From: CAYOEV01 sp964403075
GTDB taxonomy: Bacteria > Bacteroidota > Bacteroidia > Cytophagales > Cyclobacteriaceae
DNA: 64,000 bases
Assembly: GCA_964403075.1 (NCBI GenBank)
Contig: CAYOEV010000002.1
Location: forward strand, 1-64,000
Direction: 5' to 3'
Shown here: piece by piece, positions 1 to 8,974 of the stretch
Layout of the letters: every line of letters begins with the position of its first letter
How positions within the stretch are numbered: the first letter of the stretch is position 1
Made by a program: the position numbers and the translations under genes
The notes under the pieces: generated by a model
The model's database searches: none
What the model saw: the letters and a program-made list of their open reading frames with translations, nothing else
Told to the model about the DNA's origin: nothing

Positions 1-1
1 A

Positions 2-640
2 GCCATTATTGTAGAGCCTATACAGGGCGAAGGTGGGATCAATCCGGCAGATAAGTCTTTTCTGAAAGGTTTGAGGAAGTTGTGCGATAAGCAAAATATT
101 GTCCTGATATTCGACGAGATCCAATGCGGCATTGGCAGAACCGGACATTGGTTTGCGAAAGATTATTATGGGATAACCCCGGATGTGATTACGCTGGCCA
201 AAGCCCTGGGCGGTGGCGTACCTATAGGTGCCATTCTTACCAATGAAAAGGTAGGCAGCGCCATGCACTACGGGGGTCATGGTACCACCTTTGGTGGAAA
301 TCCATTGGTATGTGCCGCTGCCCTCGCCAGCCTGGAGGTCATGGAAGAAGAAGACCTGCTTAAAGCAGCTACCGACAAAGGGGAATGGATCAAAAATGAA
401 ATAAAAAACATGAAGTTGCCCGGCTTCAAAGAAATACGTGGGGTAGGTTTAATGCTGGGCATTGAGTTTGACTTTGAAACGCCGAATCTGGTAAAAGAAA
501 TGCTGACGCACGGTGTCATCGCCAACGCTACCGCTGGCAATGTCTTACGGCTGGTGCCCCCCCTGAACATCGATCAGGAGGCGCTGGATTTGCTCCTGTC
601 AGTCATTGAAAAATCTGTAAAAAACGTGCATCATGGCTAA
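2..640 (+). CDS. argD: Acetylornithine aminotransferase, 3' part
   Basis: PLP-dependent class III aminotransferase that converts N-acetylglutamate semialdehyde to N-acetylornithine in arginine synthesis. The reading frame is open from base 2, so the gene runs off the left edge; 212 codons of the usual ~390 are present. Visible family motifs are EPIQGEGG, the PLP-pocket segment LIFDEIQCGIGRTG and the PLP-lysine motif LAKALGGGVPIG. The stop overlaps argC by 8 bp, which supports an arg operon. Acetyl rather than succinyl specificity is inferred from the neighbouring argJ; the sequence alone does not separate the two. Confidence 0.93.
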   Translation, partial: AIIVEPIQGEGGINPADKSFLKGLRKLCDKQNIVLIFDEIQCGIGRTGHWFAKDYYGITPDVITLAKALGGGVPIGAILTNEKVGSAMHYGGHGTTFGGNPLVCAAALASLEVMEEEDLLKAATDKGEWIKNEIKNMKLPGFKEIRGVGLMLGIEFDFETPNLVKEMLTHGVIANATAGNVLRLVPPLNIDQEALDLLLSVIEKSVKNVHHG

Positions 641-1670
641 AAAAAAGATTGGCGTCTTCGGGGCTACAGGTTTCACTGGCTCAGAGCTTGTGCGCCTATT
701 GTCGCAACATGAAAAAATTGACATTGCCTGCATTACCTCAGAAAGCCGTGCTGGCGAACCCTTCAGTGCGGTACATTCTTTCTTTGAGGGGCTTGTAGAT
801 CAGGAATTACAAGCCATTGATGCGGTGGATACCGACAAGCTGGATGCCGCCTTTCTGGCGCTCCCTCATGGTGTGTCCATGGACTACGTACAGCGACTTT
901 GGTCCACGGACTTAAAGCTGGTAGACCTCTCCGGAGATTTCCGGTTAGACGGCCCATCTACCTATAAAGACTGGTACCACCAAACGCACCATTTTCCACA
1001 AGGATTTGAAAGTGCCGTATTTGGTATCCCTGAATTATTTGCCGCAGACATTGCCCAGGCAAGGTTGGTGGCCAATCCCGGTTGCTATCCCACCGGACCC
1101 ATACTTGGTATATCTCCCCTGTTAGAGGCAGGGGTGATAAATCCTTCATTCATCATCATCGATGCTAAATCCGGTGTGACTGGCGCCGGCGTAAAAGCCA
1201 AACCCGCCAACATGTTTTCCAATGTAAACGAGAACTTTAAAGCCTACGGGATCAAGGACCACCGGCATACCATAGAAATCCAGCAAACGCTGGCAAGATT
1301 CGGTGGCGACGAGGTACGGATACAGTTTACACCCCATTTATTACCGGTAGATAGAGGCATCCTGGCTACCATGTATTTGCGACCTACACAGCCGGTAAAC
1401 GAAGAAAATCTGATCAAAATTCTGCAATCGAAATACGAGGGGGCACCATTTGTCAGGGTGCGCAGTCAGGCCCCTGCCATTAAAGACGTGCGAGGAACCA
1501 ATTACTGCGACCTGTTCATTACGTTCGACGAACGTACCAGCAACATTATCCTCATTAGTGCCATCGATAACCTGATAAAAGGTGCTGCGGGACAGGCCAT
1601 TCAAAACATGAACATTCTTTTCGGCTGGGATCAATCGCTCGGCCTTCAACACTTACCACTAAGCCCCTAA
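633..1670 (+). CDS. argC: N-acetyl-gamma-glutamyl-phosphate reductase
   Basis: NADP-dependent reductase of N-acetylglutamyl phosphate to the semialdehyde, third step of arginine synthesis, cytoplasmic. The 345 residues are full length. The N-terminal nucleotide-binding loop is GATGFTG (residues 10-16) and the catalytic cysteine is Cys151 in NPGCYPTG. The start ATG lies inside the end of argD (8-bp overlap) and argJ follows after 4 bp, so translation is probably coupled through the three genes. Confidence 0.96.
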   Translation: MAKKKIGVFGATGFTGSELVRLLSQHEKIDIACITSESRAGEPFSAVHSFFEGLVDQELQAIDAVDTDKLDAAFLALPHGVSMDYVQRLWSTDLKLVDLSGDFRLDGPSTYKDWYHQTHHFPQGFESAVFGIPELFAADIAQARLVANPGCYPTGPILGISPLLEAGVINPSFIIIDAKSGVTGAGVKAKPANMFSNVNENFKAYGIKDHRHTIEIQQTLARFGGDEVRIQFTPHLLPVDRGILATMYLRPTQPVNEENLIKILQSKYEGAPFVRVRSQAPAIKDVRGTNYCDLFITFDERTSNIILISAIDNLIKGAAGQAIQNMNILFGWDQSLGLQHLPLSP

Positions 1671-1674
1671 TCAC

Positions 1675-2898
1675 ATGACACAGAATATGGTCAAAAATAT
1701 CACCAACGTTAAAGGCATTAAATGCTGGGGGGCCCATACAGGCATCAAATCTATGCGCCGAGACCTCGCGATCATCTATTCCGAGGTGCCGGCAAGTGCT
1801 GCTGCTGTATTTACCCAAAATGATGTCATTGCCGAACCCATCAAGGTATCCCGAAAACACCTCGAAGACGGACAGGCGCAAGCCATCGTGGTAAATGCGG
1901 GCAATGCCAATGCCTGCACGGGTGAACAGGGCCTTGCGGGGGCCGAAGCAATGGCCGCTACCCTCGCCGAAGAATTGGGTATTGCCAAGGAGTTGGTCAT
2001 TGTTTCCTCCACCGGATTGATCGGCGAGCGATTTCCCACCGAAGACATTGTCGAGGGCATCAGAGAAAACGTTAGCAAGCTCTCCTCCCGGTCCAGTGCA
2101 GGCTCTTTTGCCGCCAACGCCATTTTAACCACCGACACTTTTGCCAAGGAAGGCTTTTTGGAATTCAATGTAGACGATCATGAAGTAAACATGGGTGGGA
2201 TTGCCAAAGGGAGTGGCATGATCCATCCGAACATGGCCACCATGCTGGCCTTCATTGTTACGGATGCCGCCATCACACCTGTCCTGCTTCAGGAGATTAC
2301 CAGAGAAATTGTCAACGAATCCTTCAATATGATCACCGTAGATGGAGATACTTCTACCAACGACATGGTCGCCGTACTTGCCAATGGTCTGGCAGAAAAC
2401 AAAATGCTCACCTCCCGTGACGATACAGGGTTTCAATCATTTTACGATCACCTGAAAGAAATGATGATTCACCTCGCCAAGCTCATCATTTCCGACGGCG
2501 AGGGTGCGTCCAAGTTTATTGAATACCAGGTGGTAAATGCACGAGACCGTGAGCAGGCCCGACAGCTGGTTCGTTCAATCTCCAAATCGACATTGGTGAA
2601 AACTGCAATTTTCGGTCGAGACCCCAACTGGGGTCGCATCGTTTGCGCCGCGGGAAATGCAGGTGTCCACTTTGATTACCTGAAAGCCGACTTGCATTTG
2701 GGAGACGATGAAGAATTAATACAGGTATTGGAAAAAGGCCAGCCTGCGGATTACGACCGCAACTACATGAAACGCCTGCTGCGCGAAGCGCATATCCGAA
2801 TCAAACTGGACGTCCATGAAGGCGATGCAGAGGCAAAAGGCTGGGGATCCGACCTAACCACGGACTATGTCATGTTCAATTCGGTGTATACCACGTAA
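1675..2898 (+). CDS. argJ: Glutamate N-acetyltransferase (ornithine acetyltransferase) ArgJ
   Basis: Transfers the acetyl group from N-acetylornithine to glutamate, recycling it; some members also acetylate glutamate from acetyl-CoA. The 407 residues are full length. The self-cleavage site that gives alpha and beta chains is ATMLAF, with Thr189 as the new N-terminal nucleophile, preceded by GGIAKGSGMIHPN. Its presence means this organism uses the acetylated cyclic route, unlike the succinylated route described for Bacteroides. It is the last gene of argD-argC-argJ; argB and a stand-alone argA or argE are not in the window. Confidence 0.95.
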   Translation: MTQNMVKNITNVKGIKCWGAHTGIKSMRRDLAIIYSEVPASAAAVFTQNDVIAEPIKVSRKHLEDGQAQAIVVNAGNANACTGEQGLAGAEAMAATLAEELGIAKELVIVSSTGLIGERFPTEDIVEGIRENVSKLSSRSSAGSFAANAILTTDTFAKEGFLEFNVDDHEVNMGGIAKGSGMIHPNMATMLAFIVTDAAITPVLLQEITREIVNESFNMITVDGDTSTNDMVAVLANGLAENKMLTSRDDTGFQSFYDHLKEMMIHLAKLIISDGEGASKFIEYQVVNARDREQARQLVRSISKSTLVKTAIFGRDPNWGRIVCAAGNAGVHFDYLKADLHLGDDEELIQVLEKGQPADYDRNYMKRLLREAHIRIKLDVHEGDAEAKGWGSDLTTDYVMFNSVYTT

Positions 2899-3081
2899 TT
2901 ACCGAACATTTACTTTCCTGTCATATGGCCTGTCAGTTTGCAGCTATTTATGGCTCCGAACCCATTCGTCCGGTTTGAGACCAGCGTCAGCCAGCTATTT
3001 TTTATTCTCCCAGAATGGGCCTCATTGATTCTATAGAGCGATCCCCCATTTGAGTAAAAGTAATTCCCTAACTTTTCACCT

Positions 3082-4005
3082 ATGGCTGGAAAAACCTATC
3101 TCATCCTGTTCTTTTTTAGTGTGCAGCTTTTTGGTCAGCAGATTGCTGATGAAAGCTTTGACCCACCCGTACCCGACCCGCTCTACCCAAAAGGTCAGGG
3201 CCCCGTGGTGCGGATCGATAAGGGTCATCACAATTTTCATACACGAACAGGTCGCTACCAGACCTTTGCCAGGCTGCTGGAGAAAGATGGTTACCGGGTA
3301 GAAGATCATGAGGGTCGCTTTACCTCAGACGGTCTGGAAGACACGGATGTGCTTGTTATATCCAATGCACTTCATGAAATCAACGGACCTCAAAACGATT
3401 CCACCTGGGCACTGCCCAATCCTTCTGCCTTCACCGATGCAGAGATTAAGACCTTGAACAAATGGGTGAAAGGAGGTGGGCGACTGTTCTTGATCGCTGA
3501 CCACATGCCCTTCCCCGGCGCCGCCAAAAAACTCGCAGCGACTTTTGGTTTTGAGTTCCATAACGGCTTCAACAGAAATCCCGATAAGAGAGGCCCGTCC
3601 TTTTTTACGCTGGAAAAAGGTGCTTTAGGAAGCAATGCCCTCACAAAAGGAAGGAATGAAACGGAAAGGGTGGACTTCGCCGTCAGTTTCACCGGGCAGG
3701 CTTTTAGGATTCCCCCTGACGCGACGCCTATACTTACATTTCAGGATGCGTCTGTTCAGCTATACCCGGATACCGCCTGGCAATTTCAACCTGATACACC
3801 CAAGGTGCCGATCAAAGGTTGGTCTCAGGGTGCTTACAAATTATTCGGGAAAGGTCGGATTGTAGTTTTCGGAGAGGCTGCCATGTTTTCAGCCCAGCTA
3901 GGGGGTGAAAAGCAGGTGAAAATGGGCATGAATGCGCCTTTTGCCAATCAGAATTACCAGTTGTTGCTAAATATCATGCATTGGCTCGATGGCACCATCG
4001 ACTAA
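3082..4005 (+). CDS. Secreted DUF4350-like protein
   Basis: A 307-residue exported protein. Residues 1-20 form a signal peptide (Lys then a Leu/Phe-rich core, probable cut after LFGQ). The body has a class-I-amidotransferase-like layout: VVRIDKGHHNFHT near the start of the mature chain, then TDVLVISNALHE, then WVKGGGRLFLIADHMPFPG, and a late GRIVVFGEAAMFSAQL. This is the pattern of DUF4350 and related ThuA/GATase-like domains; no enzymatic activity is established for them. The 3' end overlaps the next gene by 17 bp. The 183-bp stretch after argJ holds no gene, so this probably starts a new transcript. Confidence 0.65.
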   Translation: MAGKTYLILFFFSVQLFGQQIADESFDPPVPDPLYPKGQGPVVRIDKGHHNFHTRTGRYQTFARLLEKDGYRVEDHEGRFTSDGLEDTDVLVISNALHEINGPQNDSTWALPNPSAFTDAEIKTLNKWVKGGGRLFLIADHMPFPGAAKKLAATFGFEFHNGFNRNPDKRGPSFFTLEKGALGSNALTKGRNETERVDFAVSFTGQAFRIPPDATPILTFQDASVQLYPDTAWQFQPDTPKVPIKGWSQGAYKLFGKGRIVVFGEAAMFSAQLGGEKQVKMGMNAPFANQNYQLLLNIMHWLDGTID

Positions 4006-4450
4006 TTACAACTACCCGGAAATTGAGGCGCTATCCGCACTCCATTTTGCTTCTGGTATTGCCATTGAAAAGCAATCAGGTTGTTTGTGCAAAAAGTCCA
4101 ACTATCCGGAGGTGCGTGTAAAAATTGACAGCCAGCAATGGACCCTTTTTTTATTCGATGAATTCAAAGATCTGAACCACCCCAATGCTTTGTTGCATCT
4201 GGAATTGCTGCTGATGGAAATAGAAATGTATGTGGACAGCGAAGATTTTTTGAGCTGGTGCAAGGAATTGGGGGTAGACGCCGGCTGTGCGCAAGCCATC
4301 AATTATTATCGGGAGCTGGATCAGGTAGCCTTCGATCTGGGCACCCGGCTGCAGCGATCTGAGGGTCTCCTGTGCCCAATGGATTTCGAGTTGAATGCTG
4401 GCGCTGCACAATATTTACGAAATACCCCGTTTCCCGTGTCCAACGAATAA
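3989..4450 (+). CDS. Hypothetical protein, 153 aa
   Basis: Not recognised. A cytoplasmic-looking acidic protein without signal peptide or membrane segment. It carries an early CLCKKSNYPEVRV segment, Cys at about 34 and 36, and later single cysteines. The start overlaps the stop of the DUF4350-like gene by 17 bp and the SPFH gene follows after 42 bp, so it may be co-transcribed with either. Codon use and amino-acid composition look like those of a real gene. No function is proposed. Confidence 0.6.
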   Translation: MAPSTNYNYPEIEALSALHFASGIAIEKQSGCLCKKSNYPEVRVKIDSQQWTLFLFDEFKDLNHPNALLHLELLLMEIEMYVDSEDFLSWCKELGVDAGCAQAINYYRELDQVAFDLGTRLQRSEGLLCPMDFELNAGAAQYLRNTPFPVSNE

Positions 4451-4492
4451 AGAAATTTCCTAGATTTAGCTTCACCAAAAAAATCCAATACA

Positions 4493-5614
4493 ATGGGCAT
4501 CCTAGACAAATTAAGAGGCGAATTAGTTGACATCATCGAGTGGACAGATGATGCAGACGACACCATGGTCTACCGCTTCGAGCGGTATGGCAACGAAATC
4601 AAAACCGGGGCCAGATTGACCGTCCGGGAAGGCCAAAATGCTGTTTTTGTGAATGAAGGACAACTCGCGGATGTCTTCAAGCCCGGTATGTATAAGCTGG
4701 AGACTGCCAATTTGCCTATTCTTTCCACGTTGCAAGGATGGAAACATGGATTCAACAGTCCGTTCAAAGCAGAAGTCTACTTCGTAAAAACTACCAACCT
4801 GACCGATCAAAAGTGGGGCACCAAAAACCCCATTACCCTGTCTGACCAAAGGTTTGGCATGTTTGAAATAAGAGGTTTCGGGACGTATGTGCTGCGGGTG
4901 AAAGATCCAGGTATCTTTCTAAAAGAAATTGTGGGCACCGATGGTCACTTCACGTCCGACCAAATTACTGAGCAACTCCGCAGCATGATTGTGGCCCAGT
5001 TTACCGATGCCATGGGGGAGTCCAACCTCCCCGTTGAGGCCTTTGCGGCCAATAATCAAGAGCTGTCCGCTTTTGTGAAGACGGCCATTGGTCCTGATTT
5101 CGAACGCTACGGGCTGGAAGTCGATCGCTTTGTGATCGAGAACATTTCCATGCCGGAAGAAATAAAGAAAGAGATTTACGAACTCAGCCGATTGAATGCG
5201 GTAGACCTGAATAAACTGGCACAAATGAAAGCTGCCAAAGCAATGGAAAAAGCGGCAGAAAACCCAAGTGGAACGGCCGGTGCCGGCATGGGCATGGGCA
5301 TGGGATTTGCCATGGCCAACCAAATGGGCAGCATGTTTACTCAACAGCAGCAACAGCCCAATACACCACCCACCGGAGGTCAACAAGCCGGGCCTCCACC
5401 GGTACCCGGTGCGGCTTCCTATTTTGTGGTTTTGAATGGCCAACAGGCGGGGCCCTACGACATGGGCGCTTTGAGGGAAATGATCCAACAAAATCAGGTG
5501 ACCAGGGATACCCTGATCTGGCGAGAGGGCATGGGTAATTGGCTGGCCGCTTCTGAAGTACCACAAGTGAGTGCCTTGTTTGGTCCTACTCCTCCCCCAA
5601 TTCCCGGCAAGTAA
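4493..5614 (+). CDS. SPFH-domain protein with C-terminal GYF_2 domain (YdjI-like)
   Basis: 373 residues. Residues about 1-250 form an SPFH/virion-core-like domain: start MGILDKLRGELVDIIEW, then the beta-rich core with VREGQNAVFVNEGQ and KPGMYKLET. A low-complexity linker (Gly/Met-rich GMGMGMG, then a Gln/Pro run) occupies about 255-310. The tail (about 313-365, with YFVVLNGQQAGPYDMGALREM and LIWREGMGNW) is a GYF_2 domain, a likely protein-binding module. B. subtilis YdjI, of the same family, acts at the membrane with zinc-ribbon partners and PspA. The next gene starts immediately after the stop, so the two are a transcriptional unit. No pspA is seen. Confidence 0.85.
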   Translation: MGILDKLRGELVDIIEWTDDADDTMVYRFERYGNEIKTGARLTVREGQNAVFVNEGQLADVFKPGMYKLETANLPILSTLQGWKHGFNSPFKAEVYFVKTTNLTDQKWGTKNPITLSDQRFGMFEIRGFGTYVLRVKDPGIFLKEIVGTDGHFTSDQITEQLRSMIVAQFTDAMGESNLPVEAFAANNQELSAFVKTAIGPDFERYGLEVDRFVIENISMPEEIKKEIYELSRLNAVDLNKLAQMKAAKAMEKAAENPSGTAGAGMGMGMGFAMANQMGSMFTQQQQQPNTPPTGGQQAGPPPVPGAASYFVVLNGQQAGPYDMGALREMIQQNQVTRDTLIWREGMGNWLAASEVPQVSALFGPTPPPIPGK

Positions 5615-6697
5615 ATGAGCGAAAATAAAGAAGCCGAACAAGTAGAGGTAGGCACTTTTGCCTGTACCAATTGTGGTGCAGAACTCAAGTTTAAGCCAGG
5701 CACTTCGCACCTCGTATGCGACTATTGTGGGGAGCAGAATGAGATCCCTGAACTGGATGAAAGCATTGAGGAACTTGATTTTCATACCTACCTGGCGCAG
5801 GAAAAAGGTCAGACAGAAACGGTTACCGAACGCGTGGCCAAATGCGGCGAATGTGGTGCCACGGCTACCATAGATGCAACCGTTGCGGCATCCAGCTGTC
5901 CTTATTGTACGACCCCCTACGTGGTAGGCGAAATACACAACGAAACCCTGGTAAAGCCCGGGGCGCTGTTGCCTTTTAAATTAAAAAAGCAGGAGGCCAG
6001 ACAGGAATTCAAAAAGTGGATTGAGAAAATGTGGTGGGCGCCAGGTGATCTTAAGAAAGCCACCCTGAGCTTTGACCACTTCAATGGCGTTTACATTCCC
6101 TATTGGACATTTGATGCGCAAACCCAATCTCAATACATCGGTCAGCGAGGTATTAATTACCAAGAGACCCGTAAAGTGAACGGAGAAACCCAAACCGTCA
6201 CAAAAACGCGCTGGCATACGGTAACGGGTACGATAACACACTTTTTTAATGACATCCTGGTCGTGGCCTCCAAAACGTTGCCGGATAAATACATTCAGAA
6301 ACTCGAACCCTGGGATTTACATTCCTTGGTCCCTTTCGATAAAAATTATCTCAGTGGTTTCATTACAGAGAGATACCAAAAAGGTCTGGAAGAAGGCTTT
6401 ATGGAAGCAAAGGGACTGGCCGACGAGCGGATTCGGGGGATGATCAGAAAAGACATTGGTGGGGATGCCCAACAAATATCATCGGTTAAAACAGCTTATG
6501 AAGCACCCGCTTTCAAGCATGTCCTGCTTCCGGTATATGTGAGTGCCTATAAATTTAAGGGTAAACTGTACCAATTCCTTATCAACGGACGCAGCGGAGA
6601 AGTACAAGGCGAGCGTCCGCTCAGCACTACAAAAATTGCGCTGGCCATCCTCGGCGGATTGGCTGTGATCGCACTCATCTACTTTTTGACGAAGTAA
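5615..6697 (+). CDS. Double zinc-ribbon protein with C-terminal membrane anchor (YdjG-like)
   Basis: 360 residues. Two CxxC...CxxC zinc ribbons stand at the N-terminus: Cys17/20 with 35/38, and Cys77/80 with 95/98. A soluble domain rich in aromatic residues follows, with a single transmembrane helix at the extreme C-terminus (about 339-358, ALAILGGLAVIALIYFL) and a short lysine tail. The family is often annotated as TFIIB-type zinc ribbon or helicase-like, but no helicase motif is present. It directly abuts the SPFH gene (stop TAA then ATG), so the pair is probably one membrane-associated complex. Confidence 0.82.
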   Translation: MSENKEAEQVEVGTFACTNCGAELKFKPGTSHLVCDYCGEQNEIPELDESIEELDFHTYLAQEKGQTETVTERVAKCGECGATATIDATVAASSCPYCTTPYVVGEIHNETLVKPGALLPFKLKKQEARQEFKKWIEKMWWAPGDLKKATLSFDHFNGVYIPYWTFDAQTQSQYIGQRGINYQETRKVNGETQTVTKTRWHTVTGTITHFFNDILVVASKTLPDKYIQKLEPWDLHSLVPFDKNYLSGFITERYQKGLEEGFMEAKGLADERIRGMIRKDIGGDAQQISSVKTAYEAPAFKHVLLPVYVSAYKFKGKLYQFLINGRSGEVQGERPLSTTKIALAILGGLAVIALIYFLTK

Positions 6698-6842
6698 TTC
6701 CGGACCTTAGAGGGAAATAGTTAAACAAACGCTTATTGTTCATCTTTTTTGACTAAAAATTGAACATTTTGATAGTGTCTTGCCTTATTCAATTACTAAT
6801 TGCTTTTAGCAGTTTAGTTGTTGAGTGTTTATAGGTTCGAGT

Positions 6843-6877
6843 AGAAAGGCTTCGCCCAGTGGGTGGAGCCTTTTCTC
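6843..6877. terminator. Bidirectional intrinsic terminator
   Basis: Stem AAAGGCT (6845-6851) pairs with AGCCTTT (6867-6873), with an inner CCC/GGG pairing in the loop. T-rich sequence follows on the plus strand and an A-rich flank on the other side serves the minus strand. It lies between the convergent zinc-ribbon gene and the DUF3109 gene. Confidence 0.75.
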
Positions 6878-6880
6878 ATT

Positions 6881-7477
6881 TTATGCGATTTCATCGCCAT
6901 CATTTTTTTTAGCGAGGTAAGACTGAGCCATTTCCGAAAATGCGGTGTACCACTCTCTTCCATACTTTCTCTCCAAAGCCTCTTTGAGGAATTCATACAC
7001 TTTAACACTTAGAGAACGACCAAGCGCACAAGCTGGTGAACAAATGTCCCACTGGTCGTAATTAAGTGTTTCATGCGTGACCGTCTTGCCCACCCGTATG
7101 GGGTACAAATGACACGAAATGGGTTTTTTAAATGAGGTGTGACCGTCGAGGTGGGCCTGTTCGATGCCGCACTTTAAGGTACCAGACGAATCATAAAAGG
7201 CGAAAGCGCATTCCTTGCCATCTACTGTGGTGGTCACGTAATCACCGTCCGCATCTTTTTCATAGCCGCCCTTGTTTTCAAGTACCTGTATGGCAGCCGC
7301 ATTCAAGTAGGGTTTTACCTGTGGGATCACCGACTTGATCCGTGCGAGTTCATCCTCTTCTAGCGGTGCACCCACGTCACCTTCCACACAACAGGCCCCT
7401 TTGCACCTCTCCAGATCGCACACAAAGGCCTCCTCCAATACCCCATTGGCAATCAATACATTGCTAAACTGAATCAT
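6881..7477 (-). CDS. DUF3109 family protein
   Basis: 198-residue cysteine-rich cytoplasmic protein, full length for DUF3109. Cysteines sit at 20, 25, 29 and 30 (VCDLERCKGACC) and later in KECAFAFY, LKCGIEQ, ISCHLYPIR and DICSPACALG, a pattern that suggests metal or iron-sulfur binding; the family resembles YkgJ/CxxCxxCC proteins. The function is unknown. It is divergent from the YceI gene, with a 107-bp intergenic region. Confidence 0.85.
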   Translation of the reverse strand: MIQFSNVLIANGVLEEAFVCDLERCKGACCVEGDVGAPLEEDELARIKSVIPQVKPYLNAAAIQVLENKGGYEKDADGDYVTTTVDGKECAFAFYDSSGTLKCGIEQAHLDGHTSFKKPISCHLYPIRVGKTVTHETLNYDQWDICSPACALGRSLSVKVYEFLKEALERKYGREWYTAFSEMAQSYLAKKNDGDEIA

Positions 7478-7530
7478 CTTTTTTCTATCGAATTGAACTT
7501 TTAAAAACTTTTTTGTGTCAACATTTTGAA

Positions 7531-7552
7531 TTTATATATGTATAAACATACA
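7531..7552. promoter_or_regulatory. AT-rich dyad upstream of YceI gene
   Basis: The dyad TTTATA-N4-TATAAA (7531-7546) overlaps a second inverted repeat, TGTAT-N4-ATACA (7539-7552). It lies 32 bp before the YceI start, in the divergent promoter region shared with DUF3109. The position fits an operator or promoter element; the binding factor is unknown. Confidence 0.35.
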
Positions 7553-7584
7553 ATTAACTTTTCTTAAACAAAAACACCATACAC

Positions 7585-8163
7585 ATGATTCAAGCATTTA
7601 TTTTATTTGCCGCGCTTTACGGCAACCAAAACCCAGTAGTCACCACCTACAAAGTCAACATTGCAGAAAGTGTTGTAGAGTGGAAAGGCGATAAAGTGAT
7701 CGGTGACAGTCACGAAGGTATCTTAAAGTTTCAATCTGGTACCATCGAAGTGGAAGACGGTGCGGTTACGGGTGGTTCTTTCATCGTGGACATGAAGACC
7801 CTTGAAAATAAGGACCTTTCTGGTAACATGAAAGCAAAACTGGAAGGTCATTTAACGTCAGATGATTTTTTCGGTGTAGAAAAATATCCCACGTCAAAAC
7901 TGGTGATCAAATCTGTAAATAAAGACAACAGTGGTGCGGTTACCATCACCGCGGATCTCACCATCAAAGAAAATACAGAAACCATTGAGTTTCCAGCATT
8001 GGTGAAAATGGAAGGCGACGTAATGTTGGCCACCGCCAATTTGACATTCGACCGAAGCAAATTCAACGTGCGTTATGGCTCGGATTCATTCTTTGATAAT
8101 CTGGGAGACAAGGCCATTTCAGATGAAATTGTGTTGAATGTAAAAATTAAAGCAGCGCTTTAA
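7585..8163 (+). CDS. YceI family lipid-binding-like protein
   Basis: 192 residues. Residues 1-15 are a short hydrophobic leader (MIQAFILFAALYG), then a YceI lipocalin-like beta-barrel beginning TYKVNIAESVVEWKGDK and ending LNVKIKAAL. Typical motifs are GSFIVDMKTLENKDL and LTFDRSKFNVRYGS. YceI proteins bind polyisoprenoid-type lipids and are usually exported; the leader here is short, so export is likely but not certain. It is a single-gene transcript with its own terminator. Confidence 0.9.
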   Translation: MIQAFILFAALYGNQNPVVTTYKVNIAESVVEWKGDKVIGDSHEGILKFQSGTIEVEDGAVTGGSFIVDMKTLENKDLSGNMKAKLEGHLTSDDFFGVEKYPTSKLVIKSVNKDNSGAVTITADLTIKENTETIEFPALVKMEGDVMLATANLTFDRSKFNVRYGSDSFFDNLGDKAISDEIVLNVKIKAAL

Positions 8164-8184
8164 AAAATTTTAAGACTCAACAGA

Positions 8185-8212
8185 AACACAGTCTTAGGGC
8201 TGTGTTTTTTTT
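8185..8212 (+). terminator. Intrinsic terminator after YceI gene
   Basis: AACACAG (8185-8191) pairs with CTGTGTT (8200-8206) across an 8-nt loop and is followed by a T run to 8212. Confidence 0.85.
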
Positions 8213-8280
8213 CCCGGTCTCATCGGTACATGCCATGAAAATGAATATATCCGGCTTTGACACATCACTGGTCAGACTTG

Positions 8281-8961
8281 TTAGGCCAGCTTTTCCAAAT
8301 CTCTGATCAGGATGCGCCTTCTATCAAAGTTGATGAGATTTTGTTCTCTCAACTCATTCAATACCGTGGTGACCGTTTGTCTGGACGTACCAGTAAGGCT
8401 GGCAATGTCTTTATGAGTCAGGTGGTTTTTAATCATGATTTCGAAACCCACTTTCTGACCTTTCTCTTCGGCAGTATCATGTAGGAATTCAACGATGCGC
8501 GTGCGTGCATCTTTGAAGACCAAAGATTCAATTTTTCGCTCCATTTTGCGCAATCGGAAACCCACTATTCGTAAAATCTTAAGACTCAATTCCTGGTTGT
8601 CCTTCATCAGGTCCTTCAGATTGTCGATGGTCATGTAACAAATTCGCGTACCATTGTCCATGGCCTGTGCAAACTCCTTTCGGACTTCTTCCCCTGCAAG
8701 CGCCAATTCGCCGAAAATTTCCCCCTTCGATAAAATTGCTTTCACAATTTCCTTATCATCGGAGGTGTAGGCCCCGATTTTCACGCGTCCATTCGCGATC
8801 ATGTAGATGTATTGAGAGGCATCGTCAGGAAAATAGATGAACTTATCCTTTGTATAAACAGTGGGTATGTGCTTCGTTTCCAAATCGGGGGTCTTCGTTG
8901 GGCACAATAGATCAAATAGATCTGTATCCTCCAGGTACCATATATTTTTTGATTCTGCCAT
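8281..8961 (-). CDS. Crp/Fnr family transcriptional regulator
   Basis: 226 residues. The N-terminal cyclic-nucleotide-binding-like beta roll (about 25-115) includes KGEIFGELAL. A long dimerisation helix (about 120-150, RIVGFRLRKMERKIE) leads to a C-terminal winged helix with LTHKDIASLTGTSRQTVTTV as recognition region. No cysteine cluster for an FNR-type iron-sulfur centre is visible, so the ligand is unknown. It is divergent from hemJ-sco-cytochrome c, a plausible target. A dyad lies at its predicted transcription start. Confidence 0.92.
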   Translation of the reverse strand: MAESKNIWYLEDTDLFDLLCPTKTPDLETKHIPTVYTKDKFIYFPDDASQYIYMIANGRVKIGAYTSDDKEIVKAILSKGEIFGELALAGEEVRKEFAQAMDNGTRICYMTIDNLKDLMKDNQELSLKILRIVGFRLRKMERKIESLVFKDARTRIVEFLHDTAEEKGQKVGFEIMIKNHLTHKDIASLTGTSRQTVTTVLNELREQNLINFDRRRILIRDLEKLA

Positions 8962-8974
8962 AATGGAAATTACT

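Noticed and set aside
4919..5938. 339-codon open frame on the minus strand
   Set aside because: It is antisense to the SPFH and zinc-ribbon genes, which carry clear domains; composition fits a shadow frame.
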